Below, one piece after another: positions 8,444-17,768 of a DNA stretch of 64,000 bases. The position numbers were made by a program, and so were the translations under genes. Source of the stretch: Candidatus Korobacter versatilis. Its GTDB lineage: Bacteria > Acidobacteriota > Terriglobia > Terriglobales > Acidobacteriaceae. The stretch's first letter is position 1, and the number at the start of each line of letters is the position of its first letter. The stretch is taken from contig JACPNR010000004.1 in assembly GCA_016185395.1 (NCBI GenBank), positions 310,001 to 374,000 of the forward strand, given 5' to 3'. Under the pieces are notes generated by a model, which was given only the letters and a program-made list of their open reading frames with translations, did no database searches and was not told where the DNA came from.

Positions 8444-9754
8444 TTACGTGCGCGCGACCGACTCCTGCGGCACTCCGCCGACCGGTTCTACTTCGAGTCG
8501 CAGACCATCCACGTGCCGCACCACGACCTGCTGTCCGCTCGAGACCGGCGCGTGCGAAGTCGCGTCCCACAGTTCACCGTGGACGAACACCTTGCCGGCC
8601 GGCGCGAGCTGCGTCCGCGCCACGCCGATCTCGCCCACCATGCCTTCTCTGCCGGTCGAGACCTTCAGTCGCCGCGCGCGCAGCGCCAGCGTCATCAGGA
8701 AGACGGTGATGATCCCGAACGGGATGGTGACCGCCAGCGCAGTCAGCCACTTGATGCGCATCTCGGGGATGGGTGCGTCGATGAGCAGCACGGCGCCGAT
8801 CACCATGAGCACCACGCCGCCGATGCCCAACACGCCGTGACTCTGAAACTTTGCTTCCAGGATGAACATGACGAACGCGCCCAGGATCATCACCAGGGCC
8901 GCGTAGCGGATGGGCAGCAGGTTCATCGCAAAGACTGACAGCAGTATTGCGATGCCGCCCACCACCCCGGGCACGATCGCTCCCGGATGATTGAACTCCG
9001 CGTAGAGCGCCAGCATGCCGATGGAGAAAAGGATGAAGGCGATGTTCGGATCCATCAGGAACCCAAGCACCCGCTGCTTTGTCGTCATCTCATAATCGCG
9101 GATGGTCTTGCCACCGAGGTGCAGCACGGCTTTCTCGCCATTGAAGCGCGTGATCTCCTTGCCGTCGAGCTGCTTGATCAGGTCGTCCATCGAACCGGCG
9201 ACCACATCGATGAGCTTCTGAGTGAGCGCTTCCTGGTCTGTCCAGGACTTCGACTCGCGTACGGCGCTCTCCGCCACCTCCACGTTGCGGCCGCGCTTGC
9301 CGACAAAACTGCGCATGAAGGCGGCCGCATCGTTCTCCAGCTTCTTACTCATCACCTCGTCGATCTTCACCCCCATCACCACCGGATGCGCCGCGCCGGT
9401 GTTCGTGCCCGGCGCCATCGCCGCCACGTCCGCCGCTTCGAGGATGAAGAACCCTGCAGAAGCCGCGCGGCCGCCACTCGGCGTCACGTAGACGATGACC
9501 GGCACCGGGGAGGCAAGCATCTTCTCGATGATGGTGCGCATGGAGTCGCCCAGCCCGCCCGGCGTCCGCAGCTCGATGATGACGGCATCCGCGCGTGTGC
9601 GTGCGGCGTCTTCCAGACCGCGCGTGATGTACTCCTCGGATATCGGCTGGATGGTGTCGTCCACCTTGATGCGGACGATCTCCGCGAACGAGGGCAGGGC
9701 GGCAAGCACCAGTAACGCGAGCAGGACTATCCGGACCACAGTGTGACGGCTCAT
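8444..9754 (-). CDS. NfeD-type membrane serine protease (long form)
   Basis: A 436-residue protein with a signal peptide, a ClpP/crotonase-like protease domain (about 25-230), four to five membrane helices (about 235-360) and a C-terminal OB-fold NfeD domain (GMVGEIGVARTQLAPAGKVFVHGELW). The nucleophile region is PSGGRAASAGFFI, typical of NfeD1b proteases (Ser acting with Lys). These enzymes cut membrane-associated peptides, including stomatin tails, matching the slipin gene downstream. Its ATG overlaps the stop of the upstream TPR gene (ATGA), implying translational coupling. Confidence 0.92.
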   Translation of the reverse strand: MSRHTVVRIVLLALLVLAALPSFAEIVRIKVDDTIQPISEEYITRGLEDAARTRADAVIIELRTPGGLGDSMRTIIEKMLASPVPVIVYVTPSGGRAASAGFFILEAADVAAMAPGTNTGAAHPVVMGVKIDEVMSKKLENDAAAFMRSFVGKRGRNVEVAESAVRESKSWTDQEALTQKLIDVVAGSMDDLIKQLDGKEITRFNGEKAVLHLGGKTIRDYEMTTKQRVLGFLMDPNIAFILFSIGMLALYAEFNHPGAIVPGVVGGIAILLSVFAMNLLPIRYAALVMILGAFVMFILEAKFQSHGVLGIGGVVLMVIGAVLLIDAPIPEMRIKWLTALAVTIPFGIITVFLMTLALRARRLKVSTGREGMVGEIGVARTQLAPAGKVFVHGELWDATSHAPVSSGQQVVVRHVDGLRLEVEPVGGVPQESVART

Positions 9755-11418
9755 CGGTTGGGCAGCGGCTGCGCCTTCTCCGCAAGCTTGGCTGCAATGG
9801 CGGTCTTCAGCGCCTGGGCGGCAGGATCCGTGGGTTCCAGCTGCAAGGCCTTCTCCACGCTCTCCGCCGCCGTCTCTGGCTTATTGTCACGCAGATCGAG
9901 CCGCGCGAGCACAAGAAACGCGTCCGCGCCGGGCTGCAGACGGATCGCGCTCTGCGCCTCGGCGCGTGCCCGCGCAGCATCCCCATTGAGCTCATAGACG
10001 CGCGCGAGGCCAGCATGCGCCCCGGCGTTCGCCGGCTCGAGCACGGCAGCCTCGCGAAAATCTTTCTCCGCCACCGTGAGGAAGTTCTCCGCCAGCATCT
10101 GCCGGCCGTGCTGCACGTGGAATGCAGTGTGGCTGTGCGGGCCTCTCTCCGTCATGCGCTCCTCGTTCAGGTTCTCGATCTCGAGAGCGAGCTGCCGAAA
10201 TGACGCCTCGTCGTAATTCGACTTGATGCGCTCGAGCGGCAGCTTCGGAACCGGCGCCGCTTTCGCCGCGTCCGGCTGCGGCGTAGGAAGCGAGCCGGCG
10301 CTCACGCGCTCCAGGAAGCCTTTTGCCTCGGCGTCCGCCGGACGCAGTTCGAGAGCGCGACGCAGTTGCTTCGCGGCCGCAGCGGCGTCCCCGGCGCGAT
10401 ACAGCGCGACCGCGTAGTTGAAGTGGTAGTCCGCGTCACCCGGATCGGCTTGCGTCGCGCGCTCGAAGTGATCGGTGGCCGTCTTCAGGCCTCGCCGTCC
10501 GGCGATGACGCCGAGGTTGTTGTAGACCTCGGTCAACGGCATTCGCGTCGCAACGAAATCGAATGCTGCTTGCGCCCGCGCATAGTCGCCGGTGTAGTAG
10601 GCCGCCATGCCAAGGAAGAACTGCGCCTCGCGCGCCGCCGGGTCCGCCAGCGGGATCCTTCCGAACCATGCGATGGCGTTCGCGTAATCGCGGGCGCCGT
10701 AATAGGTGCGGGCGAGTTGCAGCACCGCGGGCGTGTATGCCTGGTTGAGGCGGACCGCTTCGCGCAGGTTGCGCAGGCGTTCCGGCCGGTCCGTCGCGAT
10801 CACGCCGCGGATATATTTCTCGAGCGCATCCAGGCGGACGAATGACCCGGAGGCAACGAAGACGTTGCGCGAGGTCAGTTGGTTCGGGTTCATCAGCCGG
10901 AGCAGGTCCCAGGTGAGCCCGCGCTCCAGCTCGAGCAATTTCGTTAGCGGACCGCTGCCTTTCACTTCCGGCGAGAGCCGCAGGTTCTTCATGTCGAGCA
11001 ACTGCGCCGTCGCGGTGAAGAGCTGGCCGTCGTACGTGTAACGCCCCACGACCAGGAAATCCACGTCCATCTCTTCGCCCAGGCGCAGCAACGTGGCCAG
11101 TGACGGACGCGCGCTGGCAGGGATGCCCAGCCGGTCGAACGCGTAAACCCGCTGGCTGCGCGGAACAACGAAAAGGGAAGACGCGGCCATCCGCTGCGCG
11201 CTGCCGGGCTGGCCGCTCCCCTGGGCCGACATCTGCTGCATCCCGATCTGCTGTCCGACTATCTCGGGAAACGACTCGCCGATCCATTCCAGCCCCGGCG
11301 CCTTGGACGTGTTTTCGAAGGGCAGCACGACCACCGTCTCGGTGGCGGCGATGGGCGCCTGCGCTCCGCACACGGCGGTGAGCAAGCAGACGATGACGAC
11401 TGCGAATAGGGGCTTCAA
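9751..11418 (-). CDS. Secreted TPR-repeat protein, first gene of NfeD/slipin operon
   Basis: With the TTG at 11418 as start this is a 555-residue protein: signal peptide (MKPLFAVVIVCLLTAVCGAQA), a TolB-N/FlgO-like domain (VVVLPFENTSKAPGLEWIGESFPEIV, about 30-170) and then tandem tetratricopeptide repeats (about 190-555). An in-frame reading extends to 11553, but that extra part has no signal peptide feature and crosses a promoter-like TATAAT. The domain order is common in acidobacterial periplasmic scaffolds. It overlaps nfeD by ATGA, so it probably works with the membrane protease. No enzymatic motif is visible. Confidence 0.85.
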   Translation of the reverse strand: MKPLFAVVIVCLLTAVCGAQAPIAATETVVVLPFENTSKAPGLEWIGESFPEIVGQQIGMQQMSAQGSGQPGSAQRMAASSLFVVPRSQRVYAFDRLGIPASARPSLATLLRLGEEMDVDFLVVGRYTYDGQLFTATAQLLDMKNLRLSPEVKGSGPLTKLLELERGLTWDLLRLMNPNQLTSRNVFVASGSFVRLDALEKYIRGVIATDRPERLRNLREAVRLNQAYTPAVLQLARTYYGARDYANAIAWFGRIPLADPAAREAQFFLGMAAYYTGDYARAQAAFDFVATRMPLTEVYNNLGVIAGRRGLKTATDHFERATQADPGDADYHFNYAVALYRAGDAAAAAKQLRRALELRPADAEAKGFLERVSAGSLPTPQPDAAKAAPVPKLPLERIKSNYDEASFRQLALEIENLNEERMTERGPHSHTAFHVQHGRQMLAENFLTVAEKDFREAAVLEPANAGAHAGLARVYELNGDAARARAEAQSAIRLQPGADAFLVLARLDLRDNKPETAAESVEKALQLEPTDPAAQALKTAIAAKLAEKAQPLPNR

Positions 11419-11427
11419 GTCAGAACG

Positions 11428-11433
11428 ATTATA
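11428..11433 (-). promoter_or_regulatory. Candidate -10 box for the TPR/NfeD/slipin operon
   Basis: A perfect TATAAT (11433-11428, minus strand) lies 9 nt before the TTG start codon. The -35 region, about 17 bp further up, is weak (TTCGAG). Transcription would begin within 1-3 nt of the TTG, suggesting a leaderless message. Confidence 0.45.
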
Positions 11434-11521
11434 GGCGGAGGCCTGCACGTCTCGAAGACTTGACTCCAGCCCCCTGCGGGTTAAGATTCTGCCCGCCTGA
11501 AATCCACCCGGAGGTTCCCGC

Positions 11522-12067
11522 ATGCGTTCAAGGGTTCTAGCCCTATGTCTCATCGCGCTCGTCGCAGCTTATGGCCTCGGCGCGCAGCAGTCTGCCGCAC
11601 CATCAGAGGCACAAACGGCCAAGCCGACGGATGGCTACAACATCCACGTCATCGCGCCGCACGTCGTCAAAGGCAAAGAGATGGGGCCATTCCACCACTA
11701 CTGCAAGGTCATCTCGCCGGACGAACCCATCATCCAGTGCCAGATCTACGACTCCACTGACGCCAACGCCCCCCTCACCCAGATCGAATACATCATCGGC
11801 AAGAAGGTCACGCGTGGCGGCATCCTCACGCTGAAACAGTGGAACCGCGACTGGCACGACCACAAGCAGGAGATTGAGACCGGGCGCGTCAAAGTCCTCG
11901 ACGTCGGGCCGGAAGACCAGGCCAAGATCGCCGGCATCGTGCTGCACACCGACGGTCTCATCTTCGACCTGTGGCCGCATGGCTCGAAGATCCCGACCGG
12001 CGCTTCGAGCGTCGCGCAATCCGTCGGGCACGTGAACCTGAAGTCGTTGAAGGAAAGCTCGGAGTAG
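11522..12067 (+). CDS. Secreted DUF1264 (OBAP-like) protein
   Basis: A 181-residue protein with a signal peptide (cleaved near GAQQ) and a DUF1264 domain like plant oil-body-associated proteins: DGYNIHVIAPHVVKG, HHYCKVISPDEPIIQCQIYDS, IEYIIGKKV and WHDHKQEIETGRVK. His/Cys-rich blocks are conserved in the family, but no biochemical role is firmly known. It is divergent from the TPR operon and followed by a hairpin. Family assignment is from motif recognition. Confidence 0.78.
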   Translation: MRSRVLALCLIALVAAYGLGAQQSAAPSEAQTAKPTDGYNIHVIAPHVVKGKEMGPFHHYCKVISPDEPIIQCQIYDSTDANAPLTQIEYIIGKKVTRGGILTLKQWNRDWHDHKQEIETGRVKVLDVGPEDQAKIAGIVLHTDGLIFDLWPHGSKIPTGASSVAQSVGHVNLKSLKESSE

Positions 12068-12083
12068 CGAGACTCGAAACGCG

Positions 12084-12120
12084 GACGGGCACCCACCCCT
12101 GGTGGACGCCCGTTTCGTTT
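12084..12120 (+). terminator. Terminator after DUF1264 gene
   Basis: The arms ACGGGC-ACC and GGT-GGAC-GCCCGT form an interrupted stem followed by TTCGTTT. It sits 17 nt after the stop codon, in the short gap between two convergent genes. Confidence 0.55.
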
Positions 12121-12130
12121 GCTGCAGTTC

Positions 12131-15100
12131 CTAACGCAGGCCGGCAAGCTCCTGGAGCCGTCGCCAATTCTGTAAGCGGTCGAGTTGCGCGGTCTTTAGA
12201 TGCTCGTCAGGGGTGTCGTCCGCGGAGAAGTGGCGAGCGAAGCGGCCCTCTGTGCGCGCAAAGGTGATGAAGTCGACCGGAGCGCCGGTGTGCGGGTCGC
12301 TGTACCAGTCGTCTTTCATCGCAGGATTGCCTTGCAGGCTGAGGCACTCGCGCAAACGCTCGCCCTTCCGCGGATCGAAAACGAACAACGGAAAAGTGCG
12401 CGACTCGACCGCTAGCTTGGCCTGCCGTATCGAAGCATCGTCGGGGACGCCGTGCTCCGGCTGGCAGGTGGAGTACACGATCACGATGGCGGGGCCGGGG
12501 TATTCGTTCGCCGCCATGATCGTTTTGTAGAAGTGGTTCATGTGCGCGGCGGTTGTCTGTGCCACGAACACTTCCGGGTGCATCATCATGATGCGCCCCA
12601 GCTCTTTCCGGTGTTCGCGCTTGCCGTTCTGCGTCTTGCCAACCGCCGCCATCTTCGAATCCTGTGAGGTGAATGTCGCCGTGGAAGTCTGGCCCCCGGT
12701 GTTCGAGTAGACCTGGGTATCGAGCACGAGGACTTTCACGTCCATTCCCGACATCATCAGCCGCGAAAGCGATTGGAAGCCGATGTCGTACATCGCGCCG
12801 TCGCCGCCCAGCACCCACAGCCGGCGCTCTTTGTGGCCCTCCTGGTCCCAGCGCAGCCGGATGCCCATTGCGTCCGCCGGCGCGTTCTCGAACAACGAGT
12901 TCGTCCACGGCACCGCGTAGGGGTTGTAGGGATAAGTGGAGCCGTAGACGCTGTTGCATCCCGTCGCCGCTACGATGCCGATGTTGTCTTTGCCGTAGAC
13001 CATGCTTGTCGCCGCGAGCATCATGCGGATAGCGGTCACTTCACCGCAGCCCATACACGAGCCTGCGCCGCCGGAGTAGAGCAGGGAATCGGAAGCCAGC
13101 ATCATGTCGCCCAGCGCTTTTTCGTTCAGGTAGCGCCGCGGCGTCTCGGGAAGCGTCGCATACAGCGAGATGGACATGTCGTACTCGCCCAGTCCCGTCT
13201 CCGCCTTGTGCACCATCTTTAGCGCGGCATGCGTGCCGCACGCGGTCACGCACTCGCCGCAGCCCTTGCACTTATCCGGGTCCACGAAGATGCCGAACAT
13301 CCCCGGCTCCTCGCCCTTGCGCTTCGGCAGGTCGTGATACTTGCTGGTCACGCAGAACCCCTTCGCCATGTCGGGAAGGTCAGCGATGCCGGCGTCGTAA
13401 TACTGCTTCTCCACGATCTTGGCGAGGATCGCCGTATCCGGACAACAGTTCACGCACTCCATGCAGCCCACGCACGCCGCGGAGATGAACGTCGGGATCT
13501 CCGCTGCCAGGGTGCGGAAGCTGCGCTCGCTGCCGGTCGAGGCCGGGATCAGGCTACGCGCAATCTGCACGTCCGCTTCCAGTTCGGAGTCGCGGCCGCT
13601 GGCATACGAGCCGATGATGCGCTCGCAGAAGTCCGCCGGCACCGGGCATGCGGAACCGTCGCGACTAACGCCGTCGCCGTGGATGAGTGGAAGTACGCCG
13701 GCCTCAGGCGCAGCGCCGATCGGCACTTCGGCCACTTCGCGATGACCGCGCAACGCCGCTGCCAGATTGTCGGCCACGACCCGTTGCCCACGTTTCCCAA
13801 AATACTTGCTCAGCGTTTTCTCGAGGGAAGAGAAGAGCGCCGTCTCGTCCAGCCCCGCCTGGGCTGCAAACGGTGACAGTCTCAGGAACGCCCCCAGCAG
13901 CACGATGCCCTGCATGCGCACCTGCAAGTCGGTACGGCTCGAGCTATCGCGCGCGATCTTCTTGGCGTCGAGCGCAAAGAGCCGCAGCTTGCGCGCCACG
14001 ATCGCTTGCCGCGCTTTCGCCGGCAGGCTCTCCCAGATGTTTTCCGGAGCCAGCGCTGACTGGTAATACACGATGCCGCCTTCCGCCAGACCCTGCAGCG
14101 GATCGCCTGCCGCAAACGCGTTCTCGTCCTGGATGGCGACGAACTCGACCTGGTTCAACTCGCAGTGCAGCCGGATGTGCTCCGGCGCGAGCGTGAGGTA
14201 ATAGTTCGTCGGCAGTCCTTTTTTCTCGGAACCGTATTTCGGGAACGCCTGTACTTCCAATCCAAACAGTTCGCTCGCCACGGTCGCGATCACCTTGTTC
14301 GTCGTTACCGAGCCAAAGCCGCCGATGGAGTGTCCGCGCAGCGAGAACGCGCCCGCAGGACGCACGTCGGGATCTTCCTTCACCTTGAGCGCGTCCGCGT
14401 GCTTCACGCCCAGCACAAACGACTTCTTGGGATGGAGTTGCAGCATGTTCTCGAATGCGGCGAGGAAATGTCCGGGGCGCAGGTCGCGTCCGCCGAGTCC
14501 GCCCACGCCCGAGTACACCGCGGGGACCCACTCGAGCTGCACGCCATCCCCGCCGGTCTGTGCGTCCGCTAGCGCAGCCTTCACCTCGGAGGCGAGGGGG
14601 TTCGACTGCGCTAGCGGCACGTCCGCGCGCTCGATCACCGAGACTGCGCGGCAGTCACGCAGCGCCTCGGCGAGTTCGCGGGAAGGGAACGGACGGAAAC
14701 TGGTCACACTGATCGCGCCCACGCGTTCGCCACGCGCGCGCAGATGGTCCACCGCGGCCTCGGCGGTCTCCATCATCGAGCCCATACCGATCACCGCGTA
14801 CTGCGCATCTCCCATGCGATAGCTACGCAGCAGGCCTTGCGGCCGCCCGGTCAGCTCGGCATAGGTCTCCATCGCAGACTCGAGTTCCGTCTGCACCTGG
14901 TCGTAGAAGAAGCGCTGGCCGATCTTGCCTTTCATGTAGCTGTCTTGGTTCTGCACGCAGCCGGTCACCATCGGCGCCGCGGTATCGAACAACTTCCGCA
15001 CCATCTCCTGCGGAGGTCCGACGAACGTCTTCATCAGCTCCGGTTCCGGCAGCAACATGGTCTCGAGCGTGTGCGTGGTAAGGAACCCGTCCTGGACCAC

Positions 15101-15664
15101 GAAGAACGGCGTCTCCGTCTGCTCTGCCACGCGGCGCGCGATCACGGTGAGGTCGGCGGCTTCCTGCGCGTTCCGTGCCCAAATGATCCCCCAGCCCACG
15201 TCGGCCACGCCCATCACGTCGTCATGTCCGCAGTGGACGTTCAGCGAATGTGAGGTCAATGCGCGCGCCCCGATGTGGAACACTACCGGCAGCCGCTTGC
15301 CGCTGATGACATACAGCACTTCCTTCATCAGGATGAGTCCTTGTCCGGAAGTGAAGTTGGTCACGCGTCCGCCGGCCAGCGCGTAGCCTTCGCACGCCGA
15401 AGCCGAGCTGTGCTCCGATTCCGGCTCGAGGAACTGGATCGGCTCGTCCCACAAGTTGCGCTTGCCGTTCGAAAACTCGGCGGCGAAGCCGTCGCCCATG
15501 GGAGTCGATGGCGTGATGGGATACGCGCATGCCCCTTGCGAGATCGCCGACTCCACCCACACCACCGCGCCAGAGCCGTCCGCCGTTGCGCGCGTGCCGG
15601 GGAATGCTGCCGTGCCGGTTTCCGGCAGAAGGCCCCGCGGTGCTCTAGATGTTAAGACGTTCAC
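12131..15664 (-). CDS. nifJ: Pyruvate:ferredoxin (flavodoxin) oxidoreductase
   Basis: A 1177-residue single-chain PFOR that converts pyruvate and CoA to acetyl-CoA and CO2, reducing ferredoxin or flavodoxin. Visible in order: the N-terminal domain with YPITPSTPM and SGQGLILMKEVLYVISGKRLP; the gamma-like domain; an EKR region; a di-cluster ferredoxin domain (about 720-780: CVGCMECVNCCPD and CKGCGECVTACG); and the TPP domain with the proximal cluster SCMGCGE and GGDGAMYDIGFQSLSR, then SNTGGQTSTATF. Length is close to the usual 1170-1230. It is oxygen-sensitive as a family. Its ATG overlaps the stop of the hemerythrin gene (15661-15664), so the two are translated together. Confidence 0.96.
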   Translation of the reverse strand: MNVLTSRAPRGLLPETGTAAFPGTRATADGSGAVVWVESAISQGACAYPITPSTPMGDGFAAEFSNGKRNLWDEPIQFLEPESEHSSASACEGYALAGGRVTNFTSGQGLILMKEVLYVISGKRLPVVFHIGARALTSHSLNVHCGHDDVMGVADVGWGIIWARNAQEAADLTVIARRVAEQTETPFFVVQDGFLTTHTLETMLLPEPELMKTFVGPPQEMVRKLFDTAAPMVTGCVQNQDSYMKGKIGQRFFYDQVQTELESAMETYAELTGRPQGLLRSYRMGDAQYAVIGMGSMMETAEAAVDHLRARGERVGAISVTSFRPFPSRELAEALRDCRAVSVIERADVPLAQSNPLASEVKAALADAQTGGDGVQLEWVPAVYSGVGGLGGRDLRPGHFLAAFENMLQLHPKKSFVLGVKHADALKVKEDPDVRPAGAFSLRGHSIGGFGSVTTNKVIATVASELFGLEVQAFPKYGSEKKGLPTNYYLTLAPEHIRLHCELNQVEFVAIQDENAFAAGDPLQGLAEGGIVYYQSALAPENIWESLPAKARQAIVARKLRLFALDAKKIARDSSSRTDLQVRMQGIVLLGAFLRLSPFAAQAGLDETALFSSLEKTLSKYFGKRGQRVVADNLAAALRGHREVAEVPIGAAPEAGVLPLIHGDGVSRDGSACPVPADFCERIIGSYASGRDSELEADVQIARSLIPASTGSERSFRTLAAEIPTFISAACVGCMECVNCCPDTAILAKIVEKQYYDAGIADLPDMAKGFCVTSKYHDLPKRKGEEPGMFGIFVDPDKCKGCGECVTACGTHAALKMVHKAETGLGEYDMSISLYATLPETPRRYLNEKALGDMMLASDSLLYSGGAGSCMGCGEVTAIRMMLAATSMVYGKDNIGIVAATGCNSVYGSTYPYNPYAVPWTNSLFENAPADAMGIRLRWDQEGHKERRLWVLGGDGAMYDIGFQSLSRLMMSGMDVKVLVLDTQVYSNTGGQTSTATFTSQDSKMAAVGKTQNGKREHRKELGRIMMMHPEVFVAQTTAAHMNHFYKTIMAANEYPGPAIVIVYSTCQPEHGVPDDASIRQAKLAVESRTFPLFVFDPRKGERLRECLSLQGNPAMKDDWYSDPHTGAPVDFITFARTEGRFARHFSADDTPDEHLKTAQLDRLQNWRRLQELAGLR

Positions 15665-16143
15665 ATTGCCCCCCAGTCGTCGGCTTCCGCTGCTTTCGGG
15701 GCCAGCAGGTGGTAGCGGCGTTCCTCGGCCTGCATGTGCGCGACCATGGAACGAGCGAGCTCTTCGCCCTCGTCCTTAACGTTCTGGATGGCTTCGTTCG
15801 GGTCCTCCGCCTGGCTCAGATACAGCAGGTCGGTGGTGAAGCGCTGCAGTTGCCGGCGGATGCCGTCATGCTGGCGCTGCATCTCGCTCACGAAGGTTGG
15901 GTAAGTCCGGCCCAGCGCCGGAAGGATGGTGCGCTCCTCGTGATCGAAGTGGCGCAGCACTGTCTCCAGCATGCGTGTGGCGACGCCACATGCTTCGCCG
16001 GCGCCCTCGAAGGTGGCGTAGACCTCGCTGTAACAGTTCACGCGCGCGAGCGCGGCTTCCAGGGTCTCCAGTTCTCCGAGCAGGTAGTCGTGCTCCTGCC
16101 GGATGTTGGTGGCATGTTCCAATAACGCCTGCGGATGTGTCAT
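15661..16143 (-). CDS. Hemerythrin-domain protein coupled to PFOR
   Basis: A 160-residue four-helix HHE protein. Candidate di-iron ligands are His18 (RQEHDYL), His65/Glu69 (HFDHEERTILPAL), His92 (QRQHDGI) and His136/Glu140 (HMQAEERRYHLL). Such proteins bind O2 or NO or buffer iron. It is the first gene of a two-gene unit whose second gene is the oxygen-labile PFOR, with a 4-nt ATGA overlap. This supports a protective or sensing role for that enzyme (inference). A good GGTGAGGAG precedes the ATG, and a CRP/FNR-type palindrome lies further upstream. Confidence 0.9.
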   Translation of the reverse strand: MTHPQALLEHATNIRQEHDYLLGELETLEAALARVNCYSEVYATFEGAGEACGVATRMLETVLRHFDHEERTILPALGRTYPTFVSEMQRQHDGIRRQLQRFTTDLLYLSQAEDPNEAIQNVKDEGEELARSMVAHMQAEERRYHLLAPKAAEADDWGAM

Positions 16144-16177
16144 GGTGTTCTCCTCACCGCGAGCTGCCGATGTCGCG

Positions 16178-16220
16178 ATGGTAGGTCGGTATCCTCGGAA
16201 CGCGTGTGACTCGCGTCACA
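16178..16220 (-). promoter_or_regulatory. CRP/FNR-type operator and promoter for hemerythrin-PFOR
   Basis: TGTGAC-TCGC-GTCACA (16205-16220) is a perfect 6+6 palindrome matching the CRP/FNR family consensus TGTGA-N6-TCACA. A weak -10 candidate TACCAT sits at 16183-16178. With a start of transcription near 16171, the palindrome centre is at -41.5, the class II activator position. The regulator itself is not in the window. Confidence 0.7.
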
Positions 16221-16352
16221 ATCCGTCGTGATGCCTAGTGACCCCCAAGGGCGCGTCATGGTGAGGGGCGTCGTGAGGCTGCGCTTTTCCCCGCGACCGA
16301 ACAACGGCGAAGCATCCAGGTTCCGGGTGATAGACTGGACGATATTTACCGA

Positions 16353-16427
16353 GCGGGAGTAGTTCAGCGGTAGAACGCCAGCTTCCCAAGCTGGATGTCG
16401 CGGGTTCGATCCCCGTCTCCCGCTCCA
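16353..16427 (+). tRNA. tRNA-Gly (anticodon CCC)
   Basis: A full cloverleaf: acceptor GCGGGAG paired with CTCCCGC, D arm GTTC/GAAC, anticodon stem CCAGC/GCTGG around loop TTCCCAA (anticodon CCC), T arm GCGGG-TTCGATC-CCCGT, discriminator T and encoded CCA. It reads GGG codons. miaB follows 18 nt later. Confidence 0.95.
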
Positions 16428-16445
16428 AATCTCTTCAGGAGCAGC

Positions 16446-17768
16446 ATGTCCGCCGCCGGCAAAACGTTCTACCTCGAGACCTTTGGCTGCCAGATGAACG
16501 TGCATGACTCCGAAAAAGTCATTGGCACGCTCGTCTCGCAAGGCTATCGCCAGGTCGAGGAAGAGACCGCCGCGGACCTCATCCTCTACAACACGTGCTC
16601 CATCCGCGATAAGGCCGAGCAGAAAGTCTTTCACCGCCTGCAGGACTACAAAAAGCTGTTCGTGGAAGGGAAGCGCTTCGGCGTGCTCGGCTGCGTGGCG
16701 CAGCAGGAAGGCGAGAAGATCTTCGAGCGCGCGCCTTACGTCTCGCTCGTCGCCGGTTCGGCGAGTTACCACAGACTGCCGGAGCTTCTCGTGCAGATCG
16801 AGTCCGGAGAACGGCGCGTCACCGGGCTCGATGACCGCCAGACCGAGCAGACCTTCGAGACCGAGTTCACCGCGCGCTCCAACCCGCATCGCGGATACAT
16901 CACCATCATCGAAGGCTGCGATAAGTTCTGCGCCTACTGCGTCGTTCCCTACACCCGCGGCAAGGAGCGCAGCCGCACGTCAGACTCCGTGCTCGCCGAA
17001 GCGCGCGCCATGGCCGACCAGGGATACACCGACATCCAGCTCCTCGGCCAGAACGTGAACTCGTATCGCGACCCGCTCGGCAAGAAGTCGTTCGCTGAAT
17101 TGCTGACGGCCGTCGCCGAAGTCACCGGCATCCGCCGCGTCCGCTTCACCACCTCGCACCCGCGCGACTTCACCAAAGACATCGTCGACGCCATCGAGTC
17201 CGTCCCGTCGCTCTGCGACCACGTCCACCTGCCGGTGCAGAGCGGTTCGTCGCGTCTGCTCAAGGCCATGCTGCGCGAGTACACCCGCGAGCAATACCTC
17301 GACCGCATCGCCTGGATCAAATCGGCCAAGCGTCCCATCTCGATGACCACCGACGTGATCGTCGGGTTCCCGGGCGAGACCGCCGAGGATTTCGACGAGT
17401 CGCTCGCGCTGCTCGAGCACGTCCAGTACGACGGCGTCTTCGCCTTCAAGTACTCGCCCCGTCCGAATACCCCGGCCCTGCATCTCGCGGACCCCATCCC
17501 AGACGAAGAAAAGTCACTCCGCCTGCAGGCCCTGCTGGAGCGCCAGCGCGAGATACAGCGCGTGAACTACGCCAAGCACGTGGGACAAAGACTTGAAGTG
17601 ATGGTTGAAGGCAGGAACACGCCGCGCGGCCAGATCGTCGGACGCAGCTCACAGAACAAGACCGTGAACTTCACCACCAAACATCCCATCGCGCCCGCGA
17701 CCGGCTCGTACCTCCACGTCGAGATCACGCAGAGTTTCCCCAACAGCCTCGTCGGCGTAATGGCCTAG
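16446..17768 (+). CDS. miaB: tRNA-2-methylthio-N6-dimethylallyladenosine synthase
   Basis: A 440-residue radical-SAM methylthiotransferase that converts i6A37 to ms2i6A37 in tRNAs reading UNN codons. The N-terminal UPF0004 domain supplies three Cys for the second [4Fe-4S] cluster (FGCQMN, YNTCSIR, LGCVAQ). The radical SAM motif is EGCDKFCAYCVVPYTRGKE, and a C-terminal TRAM domain (about 375-440) ends the protein. The ATG at 16446 follows CAGGAGC; an in-frame start further upstream would lie inside tRNA-Gly and is rejected. Length is normal. Confidence 0.96.
   Translation: MSAAGKTFYLETFGCQMNVHDSEKVIGTLVSQGYRQVEEETAADLILYNTCSIRDKAEQKVFHRLQDYKKLFVEGKRFGVLGCVAQQEGEKIFERAPYVSLVAGSASYHRLPELLVQIESGERRVTGLDDRQTEQTFETEFTARSNPHRGYITIIEGCDKFCAYCVVPYTRGKERSRTSDSVLAEARAMADQGYTDIQLLGQNVNSYRDPLGKKSFAELLTAVAEVTGIRRVRFTTSHPRDFTKDIVDAIESVPSLCDHVHLPVQSGSSRLLKAMLREYTREQYLDRIAWIKSAKRPISMTTDVIVGFPGETAEDFDESLALLEHVQYDGVFAFKYSPRPNTPALHLADPIPDEEKSLRLQALLERQREIQRVNYAKHVGQRLEVMVEGRNTPRGQIVGRSSQNKTVNFTTKHPIAPATGSYLHVEITQSFPNSLVGVMA

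Noticed and set aside
16395-16445. Upstream start for miaB
   Set aside because: It lies inside tRNA-Gly; the ATG at 16446 has a ribosome site and the conserved N-terminus.
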